A DNA stretch of 64,000 nt, from contig JBBQNK010000001.1 in assembly GCA_038329865.1 (NCBI GenBank), positions 124,001-188,000 of the forward strand. The letters run 5' to 3'. Within the stretch, counting starts at the first letter, position 1, and the number at the start of each line of letters is the position of its first letter. Position numbers and translations under genes: made by a program. The notes beneath the pieces were generated by a model. That model was not told the origin of the DNA, ran no database searches, and saw only the letters and a program-made list of their open reading frames with translations. Shown in pieces: positions 1 through 8,105 of the stretch. This stretch comes from JANMES01 sp038329865. GTDB lineage: Bacteria > Planctomycetota > Phycisphaerae > Tepidisphaerales > Tepidisphaeraceae.

Positions 1-121
1 GGATGACGAACAGCGCCAGCATGCTCCACCGCCGCGCCGGGCTGGTGCGGGCGCGGAGCGGGTACGGCAGCCGCGCGGAGCGGTCGAACAGGCGGTCGAT
101 CGTGAGCGTGCTGCGCGACAT
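1..121 (-). CDS. Partial CDS, N-terminal 40 residues of an unknown (probably membrane) protein
   Basis: An ATG at 121-119 opens a frame that runs off the left edge. It begins 6 nt after the stop of the glycosyltransferase at 128, so it is probably the next gene of the same minus-strand unit. The visible residues begin MSRSTLTIDRLFDR, are rich in Arg, and end with a hydrophobic run (SMLALFVI) that could start a membrane segment. Codon use is GC-rich like the neighbours. Too little is visible to name a function; a second membrane-bound glycan enzyme would fit the context, but that is a guess. Confidence 0.5.
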   Translation of the reverse strand, partial: MSRSTLTIDRLFDRSARLPYPLRARTSPARRWSMLALFVI

Positions 122-127
122 AAAACG

Positions 128-1324
128 TCACGAGTCACTGAGGACGCGGCTGATCTCCTGTGAAGTATTCCGCTTGAAGACTGACGCGGCTAATACAATC
201 ATCGGCGGTTCCGCGGGCAGGCGGTATCGGATCGATCCGACCGTCACCGCCACGCCGGCCGTAAAGTATACCGCCGGCAACAGGCACAACGCCTTTAGCG
301 GCAACGGAATCGTTCGCCGGAATAAAGCGATCAACACAAGGACGAACACCGGCAAGGTGTAAAGCAGGCCGACGATGCGATTCCGCGTTGAAGCGTACTC
401 ATCGCTCAGCGGCACCGGGCTCCACGTGCGCGCGACCTTTCGAACCGCCAATCCCAGCGAGCGCGGCAGGTCCTGCATCATGTAGTCGCGACCGCGCTTG
501 GCCAGCAGCGCATTGCGGCTCACTTCCGATAGGCCGCGAAGCTCGGGCATCTTCGGCAGTTCCGAAAGATCGCTCGCGCCTGTCGCGCCGGGGCGGAAAC
601 CGTCGTACGCGGTCTGCCCGGTGTTAGTTGTCGACCAGATCCACTGGTCGAGCATCTCGTGATTACGATACGCCCAGGGCAGCAGCGTGAGAATGGAAAC
701 GGCCGCGCCGACGATCGTCCAGCCGATCATCTTCCAGACGCTCGGCCACGCCACGAGCACGCACGCCAGCGGCGCGAACATCACCGCGGCCGGGCGGACG
801 ATCACCGCGATCGCCAGCGGCAACACGCCGACCAGGTATCTCCGCCCGAGCAGACTCACGCCCCACGCCAGCGCGGCGGTGAAGAGCGTTTCGCTCAGGA
901 TTACGCCCGTGAAAAAAATCAGGAACGGATTGAGCCCCACCAGCGCCGCGGCGCCTAGCGCTGCGCGTTCGTCCATCCACCGTTTTGCCAGCAGGTACAT
1001 CGCCAGCACCGTGGAGGTATCGAGCACCGCCTGCCCGATGCGCACCAGTTGCGGAGAAGCCGTGAGCATCGCGATAAACGCCGGATACCCCGGCGAGCGA
1101 AACGCCACGACTTCATCGGCTCCGAACCGATCGTCGCGGAATCGCAGCCCCTGCCCGATCAGCATGTTTCGCGCGATCGCGAGGTATTCTTTCTGATCCG
1201 GCAACGTTGCCGTCGGTTCCGGCGGTTGCGCCAGGCCCCACGCCAGGCGGATCGCCAGGGAAATCAGCAGCAATGCGATGATTCGTAAGCGAACTGGGTT
1301 CAAGCTAGCTCCGTTTGGATTCAC
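128..1324 (-). CDS. GT-C fold membrane glycosyltransferase (GT39/ArnT-like)
   Basis: A 398-aa multi-pass membrane protein resembling PMT/ArnT-type glycosyltransferases, which move a sugar from a lipid-linked donor to an acceptor at the outer face of the membrane. The first helix is at about residues 12-30. It is followed by the extracytoplasmic loop with Asp43 and Tyr47 (PDQKEYLAIARNML), the usual place of the catalytic acidic residue in this fold; many hydrophobic helices follow. I chose the GTG at 1324 because its GTGA overlaps the fucosidase stop, a coupled start. An open frame continues further upstream but lies entirely inside the fucosidase gene. Acceptor and sugar cannot be read from the sequence. 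Confidence 0.75.
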   Translation of the reverse strand: MNPNGASLNPVRLRIIALLLISLAIRLAWGLAQPPEPTATLPDQKEYLAIARNMLIGQGLRFRDDRFGADEVVAFRSPGYPAFIAMLTASPQLVRIGQAVLDTSTVLAMYLLAKRWMDERAALGAAALVGLNPFLIFFTGVILSETLFTAALAWGVSLLGRRYLVGVLPLAIAVIVRPAAVMFAPLACVLVAWPSVWKMIGWTIVGAAVSILTLLPWAYRNHEMLDQWIWSTTNTGQTAYDGFRPGATGASDLSELPKMPELRGLSEVSRNALLAKRGRDYMMQDLPRSLGLAVRKVARTWSPVPLSDEYASTRNRIVGLLYTLPVFVLVLIALFRRTIPLPLKALCLLPAVYFTAGVAVTVGSIRYRLPAEPPMIVLAASVFKRNTSQEISRVLSDS

Positions 1325-2640
1325 TTCAGAAAGATCTCCACCACCGGCACGGCCACGTGCGGCTTCGTCTGCGGCAGCGTGATGTTCAGCGTCGCGGCTT
1401 CGCCGAGCTTCCAGTGGGACTGCCACTCCTCCAGGCCCTGGAGTTTCACTTCGCTGGCGTCGTTGAGCAGTTGCGCGTACTCCACTTTCCCCGCGAGATT
1501 CGGCAGGCTGATGTGCTTGTACGGCCAGGCGAAGACGTGCAGGTACAGCCGCTTCGTCGCCGGGTTGTAGGTGTAGCGGCAATCCTTAGGTGGCGCGAAA
1601 TCCGTCTGCGCCTGCGTGCAGCCGTAGATGCTGCGACTGTGGCGGCGCATCCATTGGCCGATGCCGGTGAGGCGGTCCATCGCGCGTTCGTCGATTTCGC
1701 CGCGACCGGTCGGGCCGACGTTGAGCAGGAAATTCCCGCCCTTGCTGACGCTGTCGATGAGCGTGCGAATCAGCTCCTCGGTGCTGCGCCACGACGCTTC
1801 ATCGCGGTGATAGCCCCAGCTGCCGCTGAATGTCTGGCACGCTTCCCACACCACCGGCTTGCCGTTGACGCGCACCCAGCCGTCGGGCTGGAACTGCTCG
1901 GGCGTCTTAAAGTCCCACGCCCCGAGCGGGTGATCATCGGGCAGGTTGAGCCGATCGTCGAGCATGACCTTCGGCTGCAACTCGCGAATGAGCTTGATGA
2001 GTTTTTCGCTTTGCCAGTCGTCCCTGCCCTTGCCGAACGCGGGGCCGCGACCTTCTTTGTCGGGGTAGCTGAAGTCGTACCACATCACGTCGATCTTCCC
2101 GAACTCGCTGAGCAGTTCGCGCGTCTGGTTGTAGAGGTATTCCGCGTACTTCGACTGATCGCGACCGACGTTCATCTTCTCGCGATCGGCGTGCTCGCGG
2201 TACGGGCCGTGCTTGCTGTCGAGAATCATCTGCGGGTGGTGCCAGTCGAGCAGTGAGTGATACAGCCCGACTTTCAGATCGCGCTTTCGGAACGCTTCAA
2301 CCATCGGCTTGAGCAAATCGCGCCCGGCGGGCGATTTGGTGGCTTTGTAGTCGGTGAATTTGCTGTCCCACAGGCAAAAGCCTTCGTGGTGCTTGGTGGT
2401 GATGACGAAATACTTCATCCCCGCGTCGGCGGCGGCGTCGGCCCAGCGGTCGGGGTTGTAGAGGTCGGGATCGAAGTGCTTGAGGTATTTTCGCTCGTAC
2501 TCGTCGACGGGAATCTTCTCGTGGTGCATCAGCCATTCATGCCGGGCGCCCAGGGAATACAAGCCCCAGTGTATGAACAGGCCGAACCGATCGTGCGTGA
2601 ACCAGGAGGTATCGCCGGCGGTGGGTGAGGGTTGGAGCAT
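1321..2640 (-). CDS. Alpha-L-fucosidase, GH29
   Basis: A 439-aa enzyme that removes terminal alpha-L-fucose from glycans with retention of configuration. The N-terminal barrel motif WFTHDRFGLFIHWGLYS is typical of GH29. Asp189 in IDVMWYDFSYPD sits where the family nucleophile is found, and the KYFVITTKHHEGFCLW block is also characteristic. No signal peptide is visible with this start. A longer form starting at 2709 (MGLPDLSRALAL) would overlap the stop of the upstream DUF2264 gene in TGATG. That arrangement suggests translational coupling, so the start is uncertain; the shorter form matches the usual distance to the WFTHDRFG motif. The 3' end overlaps the glycosyltransferase start by 3 nt. 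Confidence 0.87.
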   Translation of the reverse strand: MLQPSPTAGDTSWFTHDRFGLFIHWGLYSLGARHEWLMHHEKIPVDEYERKYLKHFDPDLYNPDRWADAAADAGMKYFVITTKHHEGFCLWDSKFTDYKATKSPAGRDLLKPMVEAFRKRDLKVGLYHSLLDWHHPQMILDSKHGPYREHADREKMNVGRDQSKYAEYLYNQTRELLSEFGKIDVMWYDFSYPDKEGRGPAFGKGRDDWQSEKLIKLIRELQPKVMLDDRLNLPDDHPLGAWDFKTPEQFQPDGWVRVNGKPVVWEACQTFSGSWGYHRDEASWRSTEELIRTLIDSVSKGGNFLLNVGPTGRGEIDERAMDRLTGIGQWMRRHSRSIYGCTQAQTDFAPPKDCRYTYNPATKRLYLHVFAWPYKHISLPNLAGKVEYAQLLNDASEVKLQGLEEWQSHWKLGEAATLNITLPQTKPHVAVPVVEIFLK

Positions 2641-2708
2641 CGGGTGCGATTGTACGCCGCGGGGTTTGAAAACCAACGCGAGCGCCCGGGACAAATCCGG
2701 CAAACCCA

Positions 2709-3839
2709 TCAGTCGTGCAGCGCGTGATCCGCCTGCAAATCCTGCCCGCCCCATACCTTCTGCCCGGTGAACTGCTCGGCCGGTGACGACCAAAACGGAT
2801 CGCTCGACGGCAAACCGAGCGGCAGGAACGCCACGGAGCACAAGTACAGGCTGCCCGTCGAAATATACCGCTCCCCGATTGAAGGCTGATGCCCCGCCAA
2901 TCCGATCCGCAGCCAGCCCGCTTTATCAAACGTGCCCGGCGCGTCCAGCGTCCGCGAGATCACCGCCGACAGCGCCGCCCGCACCTGCGCCGGCGAGAGC
3001 TCGGCCGGGAGTCTTTTCTGCAGCGCGAGTTGCGCCAGCAACTGAAACGCCCCGGCCCGATATGCGAGCGATCGGCCGATCGTGGGGAACGAGCCGTCGG
3101 GCGCGATCATCCGCTCCTGGATCACCGCGTACCGCTGCGCCCGCACGAGCATCATTGTCTGCAGATCGTTCCAGTTGCCGCGATGCTTGCTCACCTCGGC
3201 CAGCACGTCGAGCAACATCGGATGGATCACGTAGCTGTTGTAGTAATCGAAATGAAATCGCGGCCCGTCGCCGTAGATGCTGTCGCCCTTGTACCACTGC
3301 TCGTGCTGGCGGATGGCGTAATCGACGCGCAGCACGTCCCACTGCTCACCGGCCATCGCCAGAAACGCCTCGACGGCGGCGCTGAACAGCAGCCAGTTGC
3401 AGATGCCGGGCATGATGGCGCGCGTCGACTTCATCGCGGCGATGAGATTTTTCTTCGCCTTTGCATCGAGTGGCGCCCAAAGCAGATCGGGCGCGCGGAG
3501 AATCGCGTGGGCGAGAAAGGCTGCGTCCACCAGCGGCTGCGAGCTTTCGGTGAAGTTGAGAAAATCCCGCGAGGCCGGGTCAGTGCCGACGACGATCGTC
3601 CGCTGCGCCATCTTCGCCAGTTCCGGCGATTCGCCTGTCGCCAGCCACGGCGAGATGCCCGCGAGCAACCGGGCGACGCCTTCGAGGTGCGTCACGATCT
3701 TCCGTGCCGCCTCATTGCCGGGGAGCGATTCGACGGGCATCAATTCGCGCAGCCGCTCACTGGCAATGGCGGTCAGCATCGGCGTGGCGATTCGGGTGGC
3801 GTGGGCGATCCAATTCTGGCGGTCGGCGGATGCGTTCAT
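2709..3839 (-). CDS. DUF2264 domain-containing protein
   Basis: A 376-aa protein matching DUF2264 along its length: the opening block (NWIAHATRIATPML), the LEGVARLLAGISPWLA segment, and a helical (alpha/alpha)-type body with several Trp/Tyr/His patches such as HFDYYNSYVIHPM. DUF2264 proteins commonly sit in polysaccharide-use clusters, and here the gene is followed directly by a fucosidase. A role in handling fucose-containing or uronic-acid glycans is therefore plausible but unproven. There is no signal peptide, so a cytoplasmic location is expected. It is the first gene of the minus-strand unit. Confidence 0.8.
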   Translation of the reverse strand: MNASADRQNWIAHATRIATPMLTAIASERLRELMPVESLPGNEAARKIVTHLEGVARLLAGISPWLATGESPELAKMAQRTIVVGTDPASRDFLNFTESSQPLVDAAFLAHAILRAPDLLWAPLDAKAKKNLIAAMKSTRAIMPGICNWLLFSAAVEAFLAMAGEQWDVLRVDYAIRQHEQWYKGDSIYGDGPRFHFDYYNSYVIHPMLLDVLAEVSKHRGNWNDLQTMMLVRAQRYAVIQERMIAPDGSFPTIGRSLAYRAGAFQLLAQLALQKRLPAELSPAQVRAALSAVISRTLDAPGTFDKAGWLRIGLAGHQPSIGERYISTGSLYLCSVAFLPLGLPSSDPFWSSPAEQFTGQKVWGGQDLQADHALHD

Positions 3840-3913
3840 GGTCGCATGATACTGATTGCGTTCGATAAATCCTGCAAGGGACGGAGGTTCGGACTTTTAG
3901 GTGAACGAGGATC

Positions 3914-3970
3914 GCCGCTTGCGGTTTCGCCGGGTGGATCACCTGTTAACGCTGCGAAACCGCAAGCGGC
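3914..3970. repeat. Long palindrome (family M), 17-nt perfect arms
   Basis: Arms at 3914-3930 (GCCGCTTGCGGTTTCGC) and 3954-3970 are perfect inverted copies around a 23-nt loop. It lies in the divergent space between the DUF2264 gene and the MarR gene. There is no run of T after either arm, so a simple terminator is unlikely. Confidence 0.85.
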
Positions 3971-3998
3971 CATCGGGATATTTGAAGATTGCGTCGAT

Positions 3999-4028
3999 TT
4001 GACTTTTCGCCGGAGCCCTACTTACGAT
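3999..4028 (+). promoter_or_regulatory. Possible sigma-70-type promoter of the MarR gene
   Basis: TTGACT at 3999-4004 and TACGAT at 4023-4028 are separated by 18 nt, a fair -35/-10 pair. The -10 ends only 9 nt before the ATG at 4038, which would give a leaderless or nearly leaderless transcript. Confidence 0.4.
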
Positions 4029-4037
4029 GCTAAGCAC

Positions 4038-4535
4038 ATGCAAGTATTGTCAGAGACAACTAAAGAACCGGCCGTCTCCGCACAGCAGTGTGCGCGGGAG
4101 ATTCTTGACGGCGTGCCGGAGGTGATGTGGATGCTTCGCTGCCACATGCGTAAGCGCCGCGCCAAGGGGCTTTCCGTGCCGCAGTTCCGCACGCTCTGCT
4201 CGATCAAACGGACGCCGGGCGGGACTCTGTCTTCCGTTTCGGAGCACCTTGGATCAACGCTTCCGACCGCCTCGCGGATCGTCGCGGGATTGGTTGCCCG
4301 CGGGCTCATCAGCCGCAAACCCGGCAGCGCCGATCGCCGCCAGGTGTCACTGGAACTCACCGCAAAGGGAAGGTCGATTCTAGACGTCGCCCGCGAAGGA
4401 ACACAGGCGGCCGTTGCGGAACAATTAGTCGGCCTTACGCCGAAACAGCGCGCTACGATGTCTTCGGCGCTGGCGGTCATGGTCAGCGTGTTCGGCCGCT
4501 CCGGGAGCGAGGCGGCCGGGAGTCGTTCGTCTTAA
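4038..4535 (+). CDS. MarR-family transcriptional regulator
   Basis: A 165-aa winged-helix regulator. The central part reads as the MarR DNA-binding domain: TLSSVSEHLGSTLPTASRIV (helix-turn-helix), then ARGLISRKPGSADRRQVSLELT, which is the wing with the family DRR signature. It begins at ATG 4038; open frame continues upstream but without protein-like composition. It is 72 nt upstream of the RND pump gene and on the same strand, so it most likely represses the efflux operon and responds to a pump substrate. That link is inferred from position only. Confidence 0.88.
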   Translation: MQVLSETTKEPAVSAQQCAREILDGVPEVMWMLRCHMRKRRAKGLSVPQFRTLCSIKRTPGGTLSSVSEHLGSTLPTASRIVAGLVARGLISRKPGSADRRQVSLELTAKGRSILDVAREGTQAAVAEQLVGLTPKQRATMSSALAVMVSVFGRSGSEAAGSRSS

Positions 4536-4607
4536 ATCAGCAAAGAATTCCGGCGATCACCTCCACGTGAATCGCGGAGCGGATCGCAACGCTTTTCGGG
4601 TGCCTAT

Positions 4608-7600
4608 ATGTGGATCGTTCGACTCGCCCTGCGAAGGCCGTACACGTTTGTCGTGGCGGCCATTCTCGTTTTCGTCCTCGGCGTCCTGGCGATCTTCCGC
4701 ATGCCGACGGACATCTTCCCGAACATTGATATTCCGGTGATCGCCGTGTCGTTCAACTTCAACGGCATGTCCGCGAACGACATGAATGACCGGATCATCA
4801 CGCCGTTCGAGCGAATCCTTTCCACCACCGTGAACGACATCGAACACGTCGAAAGCCAGTCGCTCAACGGCGTGGGCGTGGTGAAAATCTACTTCCAGCA
4901 GCACGCGAATATCGAAAACGCCAACGCCCAGGTGACGGCCATCAGCCAGACCGCCATCCGCCAGATGCCCGCCGGCACGCAGCCGCCACTGATCATCGAA
5001 TACAACGCGTCGAACGTGCCGATCATTCAGCTTTCGGTCGGCAGCGAGACCGTTCCCGAGCAGAAGCTGTTCGACGATGCGTTCCAGGTCATCCGCCCGC
5101 CGCTGGTCACGCTCGACGGCGTGCAGATCCCCTACCCCTACGGCGGCAAGCAGCGGCAGATCATGGTCGATCTCGATCCGGATAAGCTCTTCGCCTACGG
5201 CATTTCCCCGGCGCAGGTATCGACGGCCATCAACAACCAGAGCATCGTGCTGCCGGCCGGCACGGCCAAGTTCGGGACGAACGAATACCAGATCCGCCTC
5301 AACAGCAGCCCGGAAAATATCAAGGGACTCAACGAATTGCCGATCAGGACCGTCAACGGTACGACGATCTACATCAAAGACGTCGCCCACGTGCGCGACG
5401 GATTCCAGGTCCAGCGGAACATCGTTCACACCGACGGCCGGTCCGGCGTGCTGCTCTCGGTGCTCAAGTCCGGCAGCGCTTCCACGCTTGACGTCGTCGA
5501 CAGCGTGAAGGCGGCGCTGCCCGAGATTCGAACCAAGATCGCCGAAGACATGCAGATCACGCCGCTGTTCGATCAGTCGATCTTCGTGCGCGCGAGCGTC
5601 GAAGGCGTGGTGAAGGAAGCTTCCATCGCCGCCGGGCTGACGGCGCTGATGATCCTGCTGTTCCTCGGCAGTTGGCGGAGCACGCTGATCGTGATCGTCT
5701 CGATCCCGCTGTCGATCCTCGTCGCAATCATCTGCCTCTGGGCGCTCGGCGAAACGCTGAATGTAATGACCCTGGGCGGCATGGCGCTGGCGGTGGGAAT
5801 TCTCGTCGACGACGCGACAGTGGAAATCGAAAACATCCACCGCAACCTCCACCAGCGCAAGCGATTGGTGCAGGCGATTCTCGACGGCGCCAGCCAGATC
5901 GCCGTGCCGGCGTTCGTCTCCACCATCTGTATCTGCATCGTCTTCGTCCCGGTCGTCTTCATCAGCGGCGCGGCCAAGTACCTCTTCACGCCGCTGAGCA
6001 TGTCGGTGGTCTTCGCGATGATGACCAGCTACCTGCTCAGCCGAACGCTCGTGCCGACGCTGGTGCATTACCTGCTGGCGGCGGAGGTGGAAATGTACGG
6101 CGGCGTGATCGATAAGGACGACCCGCACGCTCAGCACGAGTTGCACCGCAAGGAAAAGCTCGCCCACCACGAAGCGCTCTCGCCCGATGACGAAGATTTC
6201 ACAGACAAGGTCGGCCGATTCGTACGCAGCACGAGCGGGAAGGCATTTTTGCTCGTTCTTGCGGGGCTGATCGCGTCGACGATCTTCGTCTTCGGCTTCT
6301 CCCCGCTGGCGGACAAAGTACCGATGATCCACGGCCCGTTTGCGGCGGTGGGACACTGGATTGAAGGCCACCTGTCGCTACTGATGATCCTCGCGCTCGG
6401 CGCGGCCGCGACGTTGGTGCTGGTGTGGATCATCGTCGTCTGGGGGCACGATTTCTTTAACCGCCAGTTCGAAAAAGTTCGCCTGTTTTACGGCGGCATG
6501 CTGGCCTGGTCGCTGGCTCACACCCGGGCCGTCGTGATCGCGTTCTCTATTCTCGTGATCGTATCCTGCTCGCTCTTCTTCGTCATCGGGCGCGATTTCT
6601 TCCCAACGGTCGATGCCGGCCAGATCCGCCTGCACGTTCGCGCCCCGGCCGGCACGCGCATCGAGCAGACACAGACTTACTTCGCACAGGTCGAAGACAC
6701 GATTCGCTCGGTGATCCCCAAGGAAGAAATCGTCACGCTGCTCGACAACATGGGCATCCCGAACAGCAGCATCAACCTGAGCCTGAGCGACGGCTCGCAG
6801 ATGTCGCCGGCGGACGGGGAAATCCTCGTCTCCCTCGCCGAAGGCCATCGCCCCACCGGGGAGTACCTGCACGACCTGCGGCAGATACTTCCCGAAAAGC
6901 AACTGGACCTGACCTTCTTTTTCGCGCCGGCCGACATCGTCACGCAGGTGCTGAACTTCGGCCTGCAGGCGCCGGTGGACATTCAAATCGCCGGCCCGCG
7001 GCGCGACATCGAGAAGGACGAAGAAATCGCGATGGCGATCAAGAATGATCTCGCCTCCGTCCCAGGCATCGTCGACTTACGCCTGCGGCAGGTGCCACAC
7101 ACGCCCGACATTCACGTCAACGTCGATCGCACGCTCGCCAGCCAGTTGGGCGTTTCGCAGCGCGACGTGGCCAGCGACCTGCTCATCTCCCTTAGCTCCA
7201 GCAACCAGACCGCGCCGAACTTCTGGCTGAACCCGCAGAACGGCTTGAATTACAGCATCTTCGTGCAAACGCCGCAGTACCGACTTGATACGCTCAACGA
7301 GTTGACGAACACGCCCATCGTGCCGACGGGCCTTCCGGCGACGCCTGAGAACACGCAGTTGCTCAGCAACCTTGCGACGACGGATCGAGGCAGCAGCGCG
7401 ACGAACGTCACGCACTACCAGCTGGAAAATTCCTACGACGTGCTGCTGGGCATTCAAGGCATCGACCTCAATCGCGCTGCCAACGCGATTCAGAAAGTCG
7501 TTGATAAATACACGCCGCAATTGCCCCGCGGTTCCAAAATCGTGCTCCGCGGGCAGGTGCAGAGCATGCACGATTCGTTCCGCGGGCTGGGCATCGGGCT

Positions 7601-8105
7601 GATCTTCGCCATCCTGCTGGTGTACCTGCTGCTGGTGATTAATTTCCAATCGTGGCTCGATCCGCTGATCATTCTGATGGCCTTGCCGGGCGCGATCTCG
7701 GGCATCATGTGGATGCTTTGGACGACGCACACGAACCTCAGCGTGCCGGCGCTCATGGGCGCAATCATGAGCATCGGCGTGGCGACGGCGAACTCGATTT
7801 TGATGATCACCTTCGCCAACGATCAGCGGAAAGACCACGGCATGAACGCGCACGACGCCGCCCTGGCCGCGGGGCTTACGCGTCTGCGGCCGGTCATCAT
7901 GACGGCGCTGGCGATGATCATCGGCATGCTGCCGATGTCGATCGGGTTAGGCGAAGGCGGCGAGCAGAACGCCCCGCTCGGCCGGGCGGTCATCGGCGGG
8001 CTTTCGATGGCGACTTTCGCTACGCTCTTTTTCGTCCCCGTGATGTACAGCCTGCTCCGCCAGAAGGCCCCGGAAACGCACGTTGAAAAGGAGCTGCAGG
8101 AATGA
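4608..8105 (+). CDS. RND-family efflux pump, inner-membrane subunit (HAE1/AcrB-like)
   Basis: An 1165-aa proton-driven pump of the AcrB/MdtB type; it forms a tripartite efflux machine with the next two products. The start (MWIVRLALRRPYTFVV) is the usual first helix. The proton-relay aspartates are Asp401-Asp402 in GILVDDATVEIENI, equivalent to AcrB D407/D408. In the matching helix 10 (SIGVATANSILMITFA) the position of AcrB Lys940 appears to be Ala. The protein is about 120 residues longer than AcrB. The extra length lies around residues 490-640, a charged, His-rich stretch followed by additional hydrophobic segments. The gene overlaps the adaptor gene by 4 nt (ATGA). The substrate is unknown. 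Confidence 0.93.
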   Translation: MWIVRLALRRPYTFVVAAILVFVLGVLAIFRMPTDIFPNIDIPVIAVSFNFNGMSANDMNDRIITPFERILSTTVNDIEHVESQSLNGVGVVKIYFQQHANIENANAQVTAISQTAIRQMPAGTQPPLIIEYNASNVPIIQLSVGSETVPEQKLFDDAFQVIRPPLVTLDGVQIPYPYGGKQRQIMVDLDPDKLFAYGISPAQVSTAINNQSIVLPAGTAKFGTNEYQIRLNSSPENIKGLNELPIRTVNGTTIYIKDVAHVRDGFQVQRNIVHTDGRSGVLLSVLKSGSASTLDVVDSVKAALPEIRTKIAEDMQITPLFDQSIFVRASVEGVVKEASIAAGLTALMILLFLGSWRSTLIVIVSIPLSILVAIICLWALGETLNVMTLGGMALAVGILVDDATVEIENIHRNLHQRKRLVQAILDGASQIAVPAFVSTICICIVFVPVVFISGAAKYLFTPLSMSVVFAMMTSYLLSRTLVPTLVHYLLAAEVEMYGGVIDKDDPHAQHELHRKEKLAHHEALSPDDEDFTDKVGRFVRSTSGKAFLLVLAGLIASTIFVFGFSPLADKVPMIHGPFAAVGHWIEGHLSLLMILALGAAATLVLVWIIVVWGHDFFNRQFEKVRLFYGGMLAWSLAHTRAVVIAFSILVIVSCSLFFVIGRDFFPTVDAGQIRLHVRAPAGTRIEQTQTYFAQVEDTIRSVIPKEEIVTLLDNMGIPNSSINLSLSDGSQMSPADGEILVSLAEGHRPTGEYLHDLRQILPEKQLDLTFFFAPADIVTQVLNFGLQAPVDIQIAGPRRDIEKDEEIAMAIKNDLASVPGIVDLRLRQVPHTPDIHVNVDRTLASQLGVSQRDVASDLLISLSSSNQTAPNFWLNPQNGLNYSIFVQTPQYRLDTLNELTNTPIVPTGLPATPENTQLLSNLATTDRGSSATNVTHYQLENSYDVLLGIQGIDLNRAANAIQKVVDKYTPQLPRGSKIVLRGQVQSMHDSFRGLGIGLIFAILLVYLLLVINFQSWLDPLIILMALPGAISGIMWMLWTTHTNLSVPALMGAIMSIGVATANSILMITFANDQRKDHGMNAHDAALAAGLTRLRPVIMTALAMIIGMLPMSIGLGEGGEQNAPLGRAVIGGLSMATFATLFFVPVMYSLLRQKAPETHVEKELQE

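Noticed and set aside
2889..4037. N-terminal extension of the MarR frame by 383 codons
   Set aside because: It lies opposite the DUF2264 gene and the palindrome; MarR proteins are about 140-180 aa and the ATG at 4038 gives the normal size.
4557..6371. A 604-codon open frame on the minus strand opposite the RND pump
   Set aside because: It is antisense to clear pump motifs, and the composition (His, Arg, Asp) is that of a shadow frame.
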